From assembly GCF_010729665.1 (NCBI RefSeq), contig NZ_AP022610.1, forward strand, positions 2,604,001 to 2,668,000: DNA of 64,000 bases, written 5' to 3'. Made by a program: the position numbers and the translations under genes. The notes beneath the pieces were generated by a model, which worked only from the letters and a program-made list of their open reading frames with translations, had not been told where the DNA came from and ran no database searches. Every line of letters begins with the position of its first letter. The first letter of the stretch is position 1. This document shows positions 8,874 through 19,319 of this stretch, in pieces. Source of the stretch: Mycolicibacterium madagascariense. GTDB lineage: Bacteria > Actinomycetota > Actinomycetes > Mycobacteriales > Mycobacteriaceae.

Positions 8874-10709
8874 GTGGCATCGCCTTCGGCGCCGGTGCAT
8901 CCCTACCGCTATCTGACGCTATTCCTCGTTCTGCTCATCGGTGCCTATCTGCTGGTGTTCCTGACGGGGGACGGGCACGCCAAGCCCAAGCTGGGAATCG
9001 ATCTCCAGGGCGGCACCCGGGTCACCCTGACCGCCCGCACCCCGGACGGCTCGCCGCCGTCGCGTGAAGCACTGGCCCAGGCGCAGGAGATCATCAGCTC
9101 CCGCGTCGACGGTCTCGGCGTCTCGGGCTCCGAAGTGGTCGTCGACGGCGACAACCTCGTCATCACCGTGCCGGGCAACGACGGAAACGAGGCCCGCAAC
9201 CTCGGACAGACCGCGCGGCTGTACATCCGGCCGGTGATTCACGCCATCCCCGCGGGCGCCCAGGGCCAGGCCGGTCAACAGCCCGGCGGCGCACCGGGTG
9301 GTGCCGCCGGCGCGCCCGGCCTGCCGCCCATCGCCCCCGCGGAACCGCAGGCGCCGATCGCGCCGGGCGTGCCCGGTGAGGCCCCGGCCCCCGGTGGGCC
9401 CGCCCCCGCGGCGCCGCCCGCCGGAGAACCCGCGCCGCCCGCGGGAGCACCCGCACCGCCTGCCGGAGAACCGGCGCCGCAGCCACGGCCCTTCCCGCAG
9501 GAGCCGGCGCCGACGCCCGGTCCCGCACCCGCTCCGGCTCCCGGTGCGCCACCTGCGCCCGCGCCAACGCCCGCGCCGGGACCGCCGAACAAGCGCGCCG
9601 ATCTGGCGCAGCGCATCGCCGACGAGAAGGCCCTGCGCCAGAGCACCGATCAGCAGATTCAGCTGCTCGCCCTGCAGTTCCAGGCGACGCGGTGCAACGA
9701 CGAGGACGTCCTCGCCGGCAACGACGACCCGAACCTGCCGCTGGTGACCTGCTCGCAGGACCACAAGACGGTCTACCTGCTCGACAAGTCGATCATCAGC
9801 GGCGAGCAGATCAAGAGCGCCTCCTCCGGGCTGGACCAACAGCGCGGTCAGTACGTCGTCGATCTGGAGTTCAAGAGCCAGGGCGCGGACGTCTGGGCGA
9901 ACTTCACCGCCGCCAACGTCGGCACGCAGACGGCGTTCACCCTCGACTCGCAGGTGGTCAGCGCCCCGCAGATCAACGAAGCCATCCCCGGCGGTCGCAC
10001 GCAGATCACCGGCAACTTCACCCAGGAGTCGGCGCGCCAGCTCGCCAACGTCCTGAAGTACGGCTCGCTGCCGCTGTCGTTCGAGTCGTCTGAAGCCCAA
10101 ACCGTCTCGGCGACACTGGGATTGGCGTCGCTGAAGGCGGGCCTGATCGCCGGTGGCATCGGTCTGGCGCTGGTGCTGCTGTACTCACTGCTCTACTACC
10201 GGGTGCTCGGTCTGCTGACCGCGCTGTCCCTGGTGGCCTCCGGCGCCATGGTCTTCGCGATCCTGGTGCTGCTCGGCAGGTACATCGGCTACACCCTGGA
10301 CCTGGCGGGCATCGCGGGTCTGATCATCGGCATCGGCACCACGGCCGACTCGTTCGTGGTGTTCTTCGAACGCATCAAGGACGAGATCCGGGAGGGCCGC
10401 TCCTTCCGGTCGGCGGTGCCACGCGGCTGGGCGCGGGCCCGCAAGACGATCCTGTCGGGCAACGCGGTCAGCTTCCTCGCCGCGGCGGTGCTCTACGTGC
10501 TTGCCATCGGTCAGGTGAAGGGCTTCGCGTTCACGCTCGGACTCACGACCATCCTCGACGTCGTCGTGGTGTTCCTGGTGACGTGGCCACTGGTGTACCT
10601 GTCGTCGAAGTCGGCCACGCTGTCCAAGCCCAGGTTCAACGGTCTCGGCGCCGTGCAGCAGATCGCGCGCGAACGCCGGGCCGCCGCCACGTCACCGGGA
10701 GCGAGGTAG
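8874..10709 (+). CDS. secD: Protein translocase subunit SecD
   Basis: SecD, with SecF, uses the proton gradient to pull exported proteins out of the SecYEG channel. This copy has 611 residues, with a GTG start behind TGAGGAGAA. The first membrane span is at about residues 12-30. [13 protein letters not shown] is the SecD D1 motif. Residues about 130-237 are a long run of Pro, Ala and Gly, an actinobacterial insertion in the periplasmic domain. GSLPLSFE and the C-terminal five-span domain (residues about 420-590) contain the [19 protein letters not shown] motif with the conserved Asp. secF follows three bases after the stop. Confidence 0.97.
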   Translation: MASPSAPVHPYRYLTLFLVLLIGAYLLVFLTGDGHAKPKLGIDLQGGTRVTLTARTPDGSPPSREALAQAQEIISSRVDGLGVSGSEVVVDGDNLVITVPGNDGNEARNLGQTARLYIRPVIHAIPAGAQGQAGQQPGGAPGGAAGAPGLPPIAPAEPQAPIAPGVPGEAPAPGGPAPAAPPAGEPAPPAGAPAPPAGEPAPQPRPFPQEPAPTPGPAPAPAPGAPPAPAPTPAPGPPNKRADLAQRIADEKALRQSTDQQIQLLALQFQATRCNDEDVLAGNDDPNLPLVTCSQDHKTVYLLDKSIISGEQIKSASSGLDQQRGQYVVDLEFKSQGADVWANFTAANVGTQTAFTLDSQVVSAPQINEAIPGGRTQITGNFTQESARQLANVLKYGSLPLSFESSEAQTVSATLGLASLKAGLIAGGIGLALVLLYSLLYYRVLGLLTALSLVASGAMVFAILVLLGRYIGYTLDLAGIAGLIIGIGTTADSFVVFFERIKDEIREGRSFRSAVPRGWARARKTILSGNAVSFLAAAVLYVLAIGQVKGFAFTLGLTTILDVVVVFLVTWPLVYLSSKSATLSKPRFNGLGAVQQIARERRAAATSPGAR

Positions 10710-10712
10710 GAC

Positions 10713-12002
10713 ATGGCCAAGCATGAATCGAACGCTGCCGACGAAGTCAGTTCTGGCGCAGTCGAACTCGACGACGCGACGACCGCCGAGGAGATGGGCA
10801 CGTCGACGGCGAATGCGCCGCGACACGGCTTCTTCGTCCGGCTGTACACCGGTACCGGAGCATTCGACGTCGTCGGCAAGCGCAAGCTGTGGTTCGGCAT
10901 CAGCGGTGCGATCATCCTGATCGCGCTCGTCAGCATCCTGCTGCGCGGCTTCACCTTCGGCATCGACTTCGCCGGCGGCACCCAGGTGGCCCTGCCCGCG
11001 TCGGGCGCCCACGGGCAGGTCTCGACCCGCCAGGTGGAGGACGTCTTCTCGAAGACCCTCGGCAAGGCTCCCGAGTCGGTGGTCCAGGTCGGCAACGGCG
11101 GTTCGGCGACCATCCAGATCCGTGCCGAGACGCTGAGCAACCCCGATACCGAGAAGTTGCGGACGGCGCTGTTCGACGCGTTCCAGCCGAAGGGCGCCGA
11201 CGGCCAGCCGAGCGCCCAGGCCATCAGTGACTCGGCGGTGTCGCAGACCTGGGGTGGGCAGATCACCCAGAAGGCCCTCATCGCGCTGGTCGTGTTCCTG
11301 GTGCTGGTCGTCGCCTACATCGCCATTCGCTACGAGCGGTACATGGCGGCGGCGGCGTTGGCCGCCCTGGTGTTCGACCTGTTGACCACCGCGGGCGTCT
11401 ACTCGGTCGTCGGCTTCGAGGTCACTCCCGCGACCGTCATCGGTCTGCTGACGATCCTGGGCTTCTCGCTCTACGACACGGTCATCGTGTTCGACAAGGT
11501 CGAGGAGAACGTGCACGGGTTCGAGCACACCGCCCGGCGGACGTTCGCCGAGCAGGCCAACCTCGCGATCAACCAGACGTTCATGCGATCCATCAACACC
11601 AGCCTCATCTCGGTGCTGCCGATCCTCGCGCTGATCGTCGTCGCGGTGTGGCTGCTCGGGGTCGGCACGCTGCAGGACCTGGCGCTGGTGCAGCTCGTCG
11701 GCGTCATCGTCGGGACGTACTCGTCGATCTTCTTCGCGACGCCCCTGCTCGTCGCCATGCGGGAACGCACCGACCTGGTGCGCGCGCACACCCGTCGCGT
11801 CACCAACCGGCGCAAGGGCGCGACGGCCAAGGCCGGTGCCGAGGTGGTCACCGAGGGCGAGGTCGAGCCGGAGAAGGTAGCGGCGACGGCGAGCGTGGCG
11901 CGGCCGCTGGCGTCCACCCCCGCACCGGAGAAGCCGATCCCCGGCGCCAAGCCGATCCGTCCCACCGGGAGACCGTCGGGTAAGCGGAACACCAGGCGGT
12001 AG
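10713..12002 (+). CDS. secF: Protein translocase subunit SecF
   Basis: SecF is the second half of the SecDF export motor. This copy has 429 residues, six predicted membrane spans and the FGIDFAGGTQV motif after the first span. RYERYMAAAALAALVFDLL and IGLLTILGFSLYDTVIVFDKVEEN are the conserved spans 2-4. NQTFMRSINTSL is the SecF/SecD signature near span 5. The N-terminal 40 residues and the C-terminal 80 residues are charged cytoplasmic extensions, the latter ending with many Lys, Arg and Pro. It is co-transcribed with secD and the lipoprotein gene that follows five bases later. Confidence 0.97.
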   Translation: MAKHESNAADEVSSGAVELDDATTAEEMGTSTANAPRHGFFVRLYTGTGAFDVVGKRKLWFGISGAIILIALVSILLRGFTFGIDFAGGTQVALPASGAHGQVSTRQVEDVFSKTLGKAPESVVQVGNGGSATIQIRAETLSNPDTEKLRTALFDAFQPKGADGQPSAQAISDSAVSQTWGGQITQKALIALVVFLVLVVAYIAIRYERYMAAAALAALVFDLLTTAGVYSVVGFEVTPATVIGLLTILGFSLYDTVIVFDKVEENVHGFEHTARRTFAEQANLAINQTFMRSINTSLISVLPILALIVVAVWLLGVGTLQDLALVQLVGVIVGTYSSIFFATPLLVAMRERTDLVRAHTRRVTNRRKGATAKAGAEVVTEGEVEPEKVAATASVARPLASTPAPEKPIPGAKPIRPTGRPSGKRNTRR

Positions 12003-12007
12003 GCCGG

Positions 12008-13663
12008 ATGACAGCCCCGCCCTGGCGGGCCGCCCTCGTCGCGGTCACGAGCTGTCTGGTCGGAGTGATCGCGCTGGCCGGGTGTTCGCGCGGGCCCGCC
12101 GACGAGATCGACTACGCCGTCGACGGGCCGCTGGTCACCTACAACGTCAACACGGTGGTCGGGGCGGCGTCGGCCGGTCCGCAGGCGTTCGCCCGGGTGC
12201 TGACGGGGTTCGACTACCACGGTCCGGAGGGGCAGGTCGTCGGCGACCACGACTTCGGCACCATCGCCGTGGTCGGCCGCGCGCCGCTGGTGCTCGACTA
12301 TCAGATCAGCGACGCCGCGGTGTACTCCGACGGCAAGCCGGTGACGTGCGACGACATGGTGCTGGCGTGGGCCGCGCAGTCGGGTCGCTTCCCGGGCTTC
12401 GACGCGGCGAGCCGCGCCGGGTACGGCGACATCGCGTCGGTCGACTGTGCGCCGGGCCAGAAGAAGGCCAGGGTCTCGTTCGCCCAGGACCGGGGTTTCG
12501 TCGACTTCGGACAGCTGTTCGCCGCCACGGCGATGATGCCGTCGCACGTCATCGCCGACGAACTCGGCGCCGGCGACGCCGCGGTGACGACGGCGCTGCA
12601 GGCGGGTGACCTGCCGACGATCGCGCGGATCGCGCAGCTGTGGAACACGACGTGGGACCTCGCCCCGAACGTGGACCTCAAGCACTTCCCGTCGTCGGGC
12701 CCGTACAAGCTCGACTCGGTGCGCGGCGACGGCGGCGTGGTCCTCGTCGCCAACGACAGGTGGTGGGGCGCCAAACCCGTGACCGCCAAGATCGTCGTCT
12801 GGCCCCGCAGCGCCGACGTGCAGGACCGCGTGCGGGCGGGCACCTACGACGTCGTCGACATCTCGGCAGGCTCGTCGGGGCCGCTGACCCTGCCCGATGG
12901 CTACACCCGCTCCGACAGCCCGTCGGCGGGCGTCGAGCAACTCATCTTCGCGCCGAGTGGGCCGCTGCTGAACCCTGCGGCCCGCCGGGCGGTGGCGCTG
13001 TGCACGCCGCGTGACCTCATCGCGCAGAACGTCGGCGTGCCGATCGCCAACGGTCGGCTCAACGCGACCGTCGAGGATTCGATCACCGCCGCCGAGAGCG
13101 CCGCCGAGGGCGGCCAGTTCAGCACGTCCAATCCGGCCGCGGCGCGCGACGCGATCGGCGCCAAGCCGCTGACCGTACGGGTGGGCTACCAAAGTCCCAA
13201 TGCGCGGCTCGCCGCGACGGTGGGCGCCATCGCCAAGGCGTGCCAGCCCGCGGGCATCACCGTGCAGGACGTGGCGACCGAGCAGACGGGCCCACAGGCG
13301 TTGCGCGACAACCAGATCGACGCCCTGCTGGCCAGCACGGGGGGAGCGGCGGGCAGCGGCTCCTCGGGGTCGTCCGCGATGGATGCCTACGACCTGTTCA
13401 GCGGCAATGGCAACAACCTGTCCGGGTATGCGAACGAGGAGATCGACGGTGTCATCGGCGCGCTGGCCGTGACGTCGGACCCCAAGGAGCTCGCCCGGTT
13501 GCTCGGTGAGGGCGCCCCCGTACTGTGGGGCGACATGCCCACCCTTCCGCTCTACCGTCAGCAGCGCACGCTCATCACGTCGACCAAGATGTCCGCGGTG
13601 AGTAGTAACCCCACCCGCTGGGGCGCGGGCTGGAACATGGACCGTTGGACGCTGGCCAGATGA
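12008..13663 (+). CDS. Solute-binding lipoprotein of the family 5 (peptide/nickel) ABC type
   Basis: This 551-residue protein has a signal peptide ending in the lipobox ALAGC, with Cys26 as the lipidated residue, so it is anchored outside the membrane. The body matches the OppA/DppA fold: [17 protein letters not shown] near residue 115, SSGPYKLDS in the middle, and [17 protein letters not shown] in the second lobe. No permease or ATPase genes lie nearby. It may work with transporter subunits encoded elsewhere or have a different role near the SecDF exit site. The same orphan location is recalled in M. tuberculosis. The ligand is unknown. Confidence 0.88.
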   Translation: MTAPPWRAALVAVTSCLVGVIALAGCSRGPADEIDYAVDGPLVTYNVNTVVGAASAGPQAFARVLTGFDYHGPEGQVVGDHDFGTIAVVGRAPLVLDYQISDAAVYSDGKPVTCDDMVLAWAAQSGRFPGFDAASRAGYGDIASVDCAPGQKKARVSFAQDRGFVDFGQLFAATAMMPSHVIADELGAGDAAVTTALQAGDLPTIARIAQLWNTTWDLAPNVDLKHFPSSGPYKLDSVRGDGGVVLVANDRWWGAKPVTAKIVVWPRSADVQDRVRAGTYDVVDISAGSSGPLTLPDGYTRSDSPSAGVEQLIFAPSGPLLNPAARRAVALCTPRDLIAQNVGVPIANGRLNATVEDSITAAESAAEGGQFSTSNPAAARDAIGAKPLTVRVGYQSPNARLAATVGAIAKACQPAGITVQDVATEQTGPQALRDNQIDALLASTGGAAGSGSSGSSAMDAYDLFSGNGNNLSGYANEEIDGVIGALAVTSDPKELARLLGEGAPVLWGDMPTLPLYRQQRTLITSTKMSAVSSNPTRWGAGWNMDRWTLAR

Positions 13664-14205
13664 GCGGGCCGTCCAGCGACGCACCCGACGTCGCCGCGAT
13701 CATTCGGTCGCTCATGCGCGAGGTGCCCGACTTCCCCGAACCCGGCATCCAATTCAAGGACCTCACGCCGGTACTCGCCGACGCGCGCGGGTTGGCGGTC
13801 GTGACGGACGCCCTCGCCGCGGTCGCCGACCACGTGGACCTGGTGGCCGGCATCGACGCCCGCGGCTTCCTGCTCGGCGCCGCGGTCGCGACGCGGCTGG
13901 GCACCGGGGTGCTGGCGGTGCGCAAGGGCGGGAAGCTGCCGCCACCCGTGCACGCCGAGACCTATGCGCTGGAGTACGGCACCGCGACCCTCGAGATCCC
14001 GGCCGACGGAATGGATCTGGCGGGGTTGCGCGTTCTGCTGGTCGACGACGTCTTGGCCACGGGAGGAACGATGGCCGCCGCGGCCAAGCTGCTGCGCATC
14101 GGCGGTGCGACGGTGACGGCAGCGGCCGTCGTGTTGGAGCTGGCGGCGCTGGGCGGCCGGGCGAAGCTGCCGGACCTGCCGGTCAGCACCCTGTACGTGG
14201 TCTGA
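13660..14205 (+). CDS. apt: Adenine phosphoribosyltransferase
   Basis: Apt salvages adenine by joining it to PRPP to make AMP. This copy has 181 residues. The ATG at 13660 overlaps the TGA of the lipoprotein gene; a TTG five codons earlier is a weaker alternative. [18 protein letters not shown] is the adenine-site signature, [14 protein letters not shown] follows, and the PRPP motif is seen as [13 protein letters not shown]. It lies 43 bases before rel, an order that is conserved in actinobacteria. Confidence 0.95.
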   Translation: MSGPSSDAPDVAAIIRSLMREVPDFPEPGIQFKDLTPVLADARGLAVVTDALAAVADHVDLVAGIDARGFLLGAAVATRLGTGVLAVRKGGKLPPPVHAETYALEYGTATLEIPADGMDLAGLRVLLVDDVLATGGTMAAAAKLLRIGGATVTAAAVVLELAALGGRAKLPDLPVSTLYVV

Positions 14206-14248
14206 GGGATATCCTCGACGGATACCGAGTGGGCGAGGAGGTGGGGTC

Positions 14249-16594
14249 GTGGCCGACGACCAGGCGCTGACGCAGACACAGCCGATGCCGGTCATCACCC
14301 CCGATCAGGCCGCACCCGAGACCGTCAAGACGTCCTCCAGTGCGTCGCGCCGCGTCCGCGCCCGCCTCGCCCGGCGGATGACGTCGCAGCGCAGCGCCGT
14401 CAACCCCGTCCTCGAACCGCTGGTGGCGGTGCACCGCGAGGTCTATCCGAAGGCCGACCTGGCCATCCTGCAGCGCGCGTACGAGGTGGCCGAGACGCGC
14501 CATGCCGATCAGATGCGCCGCTCCGGTGACCCGTACATCACCCATCCGCTGGCGGTGGCGAACATCCTCGCCGAACTCGGCATGGACACCACCACCCTGG
14601 TGGCCGCGCTGCTGCACGACACCGTCGAGGACACCGGCTACACGCTGGAGGCGCTGACCGCCGACTTCGGCGTCGAGGTGGGCCATCTGGTCGACGGCGT
14701 CACCAAGCTCGACAAGGTCGTGCTCGGCAACGCCGCGGAGGGCGAGACCATCCGCAAGATGATCATCGCGATGGCGCGCGATCCCCGGGTGCTGGTCATC
14801 AAGGTGGCCGACCGGTTGCACAACATGCGCACGATGCGCTTCCTGCCGCCGGAGAAGCAGGCGCGCAAGGCCCGCGAGACGCTGGAAGTCATTGCGCCCC
14901 TTGCCCACCGCCTCGGCATGGCGACGGTCAAGTGGGAGCTCGAGGACCTGTCGTTCGCGATTCTGCACCCCAAGAAGTACGAGGAGATCGTGCGGTTGGT
15001 CGCCGACCGGGCGCCGTCGCGCGACACCTACCTCGCCAAGGTGCGCGCCGAGATCGCCAATACGGTGACCGCGTCGAAGATCAACGCGACCGTCGAGGGA
15101 CGGCCCAAGCACTACTGGTCGATCTACCAGAAGATGATCGTCAAGGGCCGCGACTTCGACGAGATTCACGACCTGGTGGGCGTGCGCATCCTGTGCGACG
15201 AGATTCGGGACTGCTACGCCGCGGTCGGTGCGGTGCACTCGCTGTGGCAGCCGATGGCGGGCCGGTTCAAGGACTACATCGCCCAGCCTCGGTACGGGGT
15301 CTACCAGTCGCTGCACACCACCGTCGTCGGTCCCGAGGGCAAGCCGCTGGAGGTCCAGATCCGGACCCGCGAGATGCACCGCACCGCCGAGTACGGCATC
15401 GCGGCGCACTGGCGCTACAAGGAGTCCAAGGGCCGCAACGGGATTCCCGCCAACAACGCCGCCGCCGAACTCGACGACATGGCCTGGATGCGGCAGCTGC
15501 TGGACTGGCAGCGGGAGGCCGCCGACCCCGGTGAGTTCCTCGAGTCGCTGCGCTACGACCTCGCGGTGCAGGAGATCTTCGTCTTCACGCCCAAGGGTGA
15601 CGTCGTGACCCTGCCGACGGGGTCTACGCCCGTCGACTTCGCCTACGCCGTGCACACCGAGGTCGGGCACCGCTGCATCGGGGCCCGGGTCAACGGCCGG
15701 TTGGTCGCGCTGGAGCGCAAGCTCGAAAACGGTGAAGTCGTCGAGGTGTTCACCTCCAAGGCCATCAACGCGGGCCCGTCGCGGGACTGGCAGACGTTCG
15801 TCGTGTCTCCGCGCGCGAAGGCCAAGATCCGGCAGTGGTTCGCGAAGGAGCGGCGCGAGGAAGCCCTCGAGTCGGGCAAGGACTCGATCGCCCGCGAGGT
15901 GCGGCGTGGCGGACTTCCCTTGCAGCGCTTGATGAATGGCGAGTCCATGGCGGCGCTGGCGCGCGAGCTGCGCTACGTCGACGTGTCGTCGCTGTACACC
16001 GCGGTGGGTGAGGGACACGTCTCGGCGCGCCACGTCGTACAGCGCCTGGTCGCGCAACTCGGTGGCGACGACGAGGCCGAGAACGAGATCGCCGAGCGGT
16101 CGACGCCGGCGACCATGCCGGTGCGCCAGCGCACCAGTGACGACGTCGGCGTCGCGGTGCCCGGTGCGCCCGGGGTGCTGTGCAAGCTCGCCAAGTGCTG
16201 CACGCCGGTGCCCGGCGACATCATCATGGGCTTCGTCACGCGCGGCGGGGGAGTCAGCGTGCACCGCACCGACTGCACGAATGCCACGTCGCTGCAGGAA
16301 CAGTCCGAACGCATCATCGACGTGAAGTGGGCACCGTCGCCGTCATCGGTGTTCCTGGTGGCGATCCAGGTGGAGGCCCTCGACCGGCACCGGCTGCTGT
16401 CGGACGTGACGCGCGTGCTGGCCGACGAGAAGGTCAACATCCTGTCCGCGTCGGTCGCGACCTCCAACGACCGGGTGGCGATCAGCCGCTTCACCTTTGA
16501 GATGGGCGACCCCAAGCACCTCGGCCACGTGCTGAACGTGGTGCGCAACGTCGAAGGCGTCTACGACGTCTACCGGGTGACGTCGGCCGCGTGA
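14249..16594 (+). CDS. relA: Bifunctional (p)ppGpp synthetase/hydrolase Rel
   Basis: Rel makes and degrades the alarmone (p)ppGpp, controlling the stringent response on starved ribosomes. This copy has 781 residues, with a GTG start behind GAGGAGGTGGGG. The hydrolase domain (about 60-215) has the HD site [10 protein letters not shown] and looks active. The synthetase domain (about 270-400) has [21 protein letters not shown] and [17 protein letters not shown] domain (about 448-510) carries [12 protein letters not shown], a zinc-finger-like stretch has [13 protein letters not shown], and an ACT domain ends the protein. All residues expected of a two-way enzyme appear present. Confidence 0.97.
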   Translation: MADDQALTQTQPMPVITPDQAAPETVKTSSSASRRVRARLARRMTSQRSAVNPVLEPLVAVHREVYPKADLAILQRAYEVAETRHADQMRRSGDPYITHPLAVANILAELGMDTTTLVAALLHDTVEDTGYTLEALTADFGVEVGHLVDGVTKLDKVVLGNAAEGETIRKMIIAMARDPRVLVIKVADRLHNMRTMRFLPPEKQARKARETLEVIAPLAHRLGMATVKWELEDLSFAILHPKKYEEIVRLVADRAPSRDTYLAKVRAEIANTVTASKINATVEGRPKHYWSIYQKMIVKGRDFDEIHDLVGVRILCDEIRDCYAAVGAVHSLWQPMAGRFKDYIAQPRYGVYQSLHTTVVGPEGKPLEVQIRTREMHRTAEYGIAAHWRYKESKGRNGIPANNAAAELDDMAWMRQLLDWQREAADPGEFLESLRYDLAVQEIFVFTPKGDVVTLPTGSTPVDFAYAVHTEVGHRCIGARVNGRLVALERKLENGEVVEVFTSKAINAGPSRDWQTFVVSPRAKAKIRQWFAKERREEALESGKDSIAREVRRGGLPLQRLMNGESMAALARELRYVDVSSLYTAVGEGHVSARHVVQRLVAQLGGDDEAENEIAERSTPATMPVRQRTSDDVGVAVPGAPGVLCKLAKCCTPVPGDIIMGFVTRGGGVSVHRTDCTNATSLQEQSERIIDVKWAPSPSSVFLVAIQVEALDRHRLLSDVTRVLADEKVNILSASVATSNDRVAISRFTFEMGDPKHLGHVLNVVRNVEGVYDVYRVTSAA

Positions 16595-16617
16595 TCTAGC
16601 GTCCGTCGCCACGATGC

Positions 16618-17610
16618 TCAGTCGAGGCGGACCGACGTGATCGTCGCGTCGGTCGCGGGTGCGCCGTCGTCGCTGCCGTCCTTGACGCCCGCCCTGGCGA
16701 TCGCGTCCACCACGGCGAGGCCCGTCTCGTCGACCGTGCCGAAGACGGTGTACGTCGGCGGTAGCTGCGAGTCGCCGTAGACCACGAAGAACTGACTGCC
16801 GTTGGTGCCGGGGCCGCCGTTCGCCATGGCCAGCGTGCCTCGCGGGTACACTACCGGCGCCTCCAGGCCGGGGTCGGCGAGGCGGTACTGATTCGTCGGG
16901 TACTCGTTGGGGAAGCGGTAGCCGGGTCCGCCGGTGCCCAGCCCGGTGGGATCGCCGCACTGCAACACCCGCAGCGTGCTCGACGTCGTCAGCCGGTGAC
17001 ACCGGGTCGCATCGTAGAAGCCCTGCTGAGCGAGGCTGACGAAGTTGTTGACGGTGCACGGCGACATCCCGTTGGCGAGGGTGAGGCCGACGGCGCCCGC
17101 GGCGGTGTCGATCGTCGCGTCGACCGTGGCAGGCGTGGTCGGAACGCGTCCGGTGCGCGGGGGGTTGACCGACTTGCTGGCCGGTTCCGTCGACGCGGGG
17201 TACTGGCAGTTCGCGCCGAGACCGGCGGGCGGCGCGAACGCCGGCAGCGGGGTGGTGGTCCGGGGCACGGCAGTGTCGGGTGCCGCCGAGTTCGATCGAC
17301 CGGCGTCAGCGTCCATGGCGATCCCCAACGCGCCGAGGCCGACGGTGACGATCACCGCGATGGCCGTCAGCGTGGCGATCGCATAGCCGACCACCAGCCC
17401 CGCAATCGCGAGGCCGTCGCCGCTGGTGCGGTTGCCCCGGTTCCGCGACAGCGACAGGTGACCGAGCACGATGCCCAGCGGGAAGAACAGGAACGCGCAC
17501 ACCAGCGACGCGATGGCCAGACCGTTCCTGGCCGGTGGCGGCGCGGGATAGGGCGGGTACCCCGGCGGGCCCGGCGGGTATTGCCCGTAGGGCGGCGGGG
17601 GCATGCTCAC
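16618..17610 (-). CDS. Membrane-anchored cyclophilin-type peptidyl-prolyl isomerase with DUF4190-like N-terminus
   Basis: This protein has 330 residues from the GTG at 17610; an ATG two codons later is equally plausible. The first 30 residues are rich in Pro, Gly and Tyr. They lead into two membrane spans (LAIASLVCAFLFFPLGIVLG and LAIAGLVVGYAIATLTAIAVIV) separated by a basic loop, the pattern of DUF4190 domains. The extracytoplasmic cyclophilin domain covers about 165-325 and contains RCHRLTTS, LQCGDPTGLGTGGPGY and NGSQFFVVYGDS. It follows the paralogue upstream by 22 bases, suggesting a tandem duplication with a swapped anchor. Likely role: proline isomerisation of exported proteins. Confidence 0.88.
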   Translation of the reverse strand: MSMPPPPYGQYPPGPPGYPPYPAPPPARNGLAIASLVCAFLFFPLGIVLGHLSLSRNRGNRTSGDGLAIAGLVVGYAIATLTAIAVIVTVGLGALGIAMDADAGRSNSAAPDTAVPRTTTPLPAFAPPAGLGANCQYPASTEPASKSVNPPRTGRVPTTPATVDATIDTAAGAVGLTLANGMSPCTVNNFVSLAQQGFYDATRCHRLTTSSTLRVLQCGDPTGLGTGGPGYRFPNEYPTNQYRLADPGLEAPVVYPRGTLAMANGGPGTNGSQFFVVYGDSQLPPTYTVFGTVDETGLAVVDAIARAGVKDGSDDGAPATDATITSVRLD

Positions 17611-17632
17611 GAGACGGCGGCGGGTCCGGCGA

Positions 17633-18523
17633 TCAGTCCAGCTGGATGGACTTGATCTGGACCGGCATCTTGGGTGCGCCGTCGTCGGTGCCGCGGTCGC
17701 TGGGGACGACCCCGGCCGCGGCGATCTTGTCCAGCGTCGCCAGGCCCGTCGCGTCGATCTTGCCGAAGGCCGTGTAGTTCGGCGGCAGCTGAGAGTCCTT
17801 GTACACCAGGAAGAATTGGCTGCCGTTGGAGCCGGGGGCGCCGGTGTTGGCCATGGCCAGCGTGCCGCGCGGGTACACCACGGGCTGCTGCAGGGCCGGG
17901 TCGTCGGGCCGGTACTGGTTGGTCGGGTACTCGTTGGCGAAGCCGTAGCCGGGGCCGCCGGTGCCCTTGCCGGTCGGGTCACCGCACTGCAGGACGGCCA
18001 GGCCCGGCGACGTCGTCAGGCGGTGGCAGGGGGTGTCGTTGAAGTAGCCCTGCTGGGCGAGGCTGGCGAAGCTGTTGACCGTGCACGGCGCCTTCGCGTT
18101 GTCGAGCTGCAGCCCGATGTTGCCCGCGGACGTCGACATGCTGGCGCTGATCTCGCCGGGCGTCGTCGGCACCTTCCCGGTGCGCGGCGGGTTGTTCTTC
18201 TTGCTCGCGGGCTCGGCGGCGGGGTACTGGCAATTCGCGCCAAGGTCGGCGGGGGCGACGAACGGCGGCAGGCCGCCACCGGCCGGCGGGGAGGACGGTG
18301 ACGCCTCGGCCGAGGAGGTCGGGGTGTCGGCCGCGGCGTTCGGACCGGGGGTCTTGTTGGTCAGGACGACCGTCGCGACGACGGCGCCGATGACCACCAC
18401 GACGCCCACGACGGACCCGATGATGGTGAGGAGCCGACGCTTGCGCTCCTGGGCGGCGCGACGCTCCAGCTGGCGCTCCAGTTTCCGCTTGGCCGTCTCT
18501 CGCCGCTGTTCGTTGGTCGGCAC
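17633..18523 (-). CDS. ppiB: Membrane-anchored cyclophilin-type peptidyl-prolyl isomerase
   Basis: This 296-residue protein has a GTG start at 18523 behind GAGGAGG. A basic cytoplasmic N-terminus (TNEQRRETAKRKLERQLERR) precedes one membrane span (LLTIIGSVVGVVVVIGAVVA) and a Pro/Ser-rich linker. The cyclophilin domain, about residues 125-295, contains PCHRLTTSPGL, LQCGDPTGKGTGGPGYGF and SNGSQFFLVYKDSQLP. These keep the usual FFLV and catalytic-Arg-region features in shortened form. It corresponds to the PpiB-like gene found beside rel in mycobacteria. It is divergent from the MBL-fold hydrolase. Confidence 0.9.
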   Translation of the reverse strand: MPTNEQRRETAKRKLERQLERRAAQERKRRLLTIIGSVVGVVVVIGAVVATVVLTNKTPGPNAAADTPTSSAEASPSSPPAGGGLPPFVAPADLGANCQYPAAEPASKKNNPPRTGKVPTTPGEISASMSTSAGNIGLQLDNAKAPCTVNSFASLAQQGYFNDTPCHRLTTSPGLAVLQCGDPTGKGTGGPGYGFANEYPTNQYRPDDPALQQPVVYPRGTLAMANTGAPGSNGSQFFLVYKDSQLPPNYTAFGKIDATGLATLDKIAAAGVVPSDRGTDDGAPKMPVQIKSIQLD

Positions 18524-18626
18524 CGCGTGGTCCTCCTCGTATTCGTCGATCGGCACCGAGTGTGCCAGCAGCGGCTGAGACGAGGTGCCGCGACCCGCGA
18601 ATGGCGTGGATGGGAAACTGGTCGAC

Positions 18627-19319
18627 GTGTTGATCACGGGGTTTCCGGCGGGCGTGCTGCAGTGCAACTGCTACGTGCTCGCTACCAAGCAGGGCGCCGA
18701 CGCGATCGTCGTCGATCCCGGCCAGCGCGCCCTGGCCCCGCTGCGCCGAATTCTCGACGAGCATCGCCTCACTCCGGCCGCGGTGTTGCTGACCCACGGT
18801 CACATCGACCACATGTGGTCGGCGCAGAAGGTCGCCGACACCTACGGCTGCCCCACCTTCATCCATCCCGAGGACCGCTTCATGCTGACCGACCCCATCG
18901 TGGGCCTGGGCCCCCGGCTCGCCCAGCTCGCGGTCGGGGCCATGTTCCGGGAACCGCGTCAGGTGGTCGAGCTGGATCGCGACGGTGACAAGGTGGAACT
19001 CGGCGGCGTCACGGTGACCGTCGACCACACCCCCGGGCACACCAAGGGTTCGGTCGTCTTCCGGGTGAGCCCCGGTCCGGACTGGGCGGGCGAAGCGACG
19101 GGAGAGACCAGCGAGTTGGCCTTCACCGGTGACACCCTGTTCAAGCAGTCGATCGGCCGGACCGATCTGTTCGGCGGCAGTGGGCGCGACCTGCTCACCT
19201 CGATCGTGAACAAACTGTTGGTGCTCGACGACGACACCGTGGTACTTCCTGGGCACGGCCCGAAGACCACGATCGGCGCCGAACGCCGTACCAACCCATT
19301 CCTCGAAGGACTGTCGTGA
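18627..19319 (+). CDS. MBL-fold metallo-hydrolase (glyoxalase II-like)
   Basis: This protein has 230 residues from GTG 18627; another in-frame GTG at 18585 would add 14 residues without family support. The metallo-beta-lactamase motif THGHIDH, a downstream [16 protein letters not shown] with the bridging Asp, and the final PGHG give a full binuclear metal site. This matches glyoxalase II and related persulfide dioxygenase-like thiol-ester hydrolases. Its C-terminal part is shorter than that of true glyoxalase II, so the substrate is open. The stop overlaps the hisS GTG by four bases, indicating co-transcription. Confidence 0.9.
   Translation: MLITGFPAGVLQCNCYVLATKQGADAIVVDPGQRALAPLRRILDEHRLTPAAVLLTHGHIDHMWSAQKVADTYGCPTFIHPEDRFMLTDPIVGLGPRLAQLAVGAMFREPRQVVELDRDGDKVELGGVTVTVDHTPGHTKGSVVFRVSPGPDWAGEATGETSELAFTGDTLFKQSIGRTDLFGGSGRDLLTSIVNKLLVLDDDTVVLPGHGPKTTIGAERRTNPFLEGLS

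Noticed and set aside
14206..14248. GGATATCC palindrome before rel as a regulatory site
   Set aside because: It is an 8-base restriction-like palindrome without repeats or context; chance is enough to explain it.
14183..16264. Long minus-strand open frame opposite rel
   Set aside because: It mirrors the rel codons; rel has all hydrolase, synthetase, TGS and ACT motifs.
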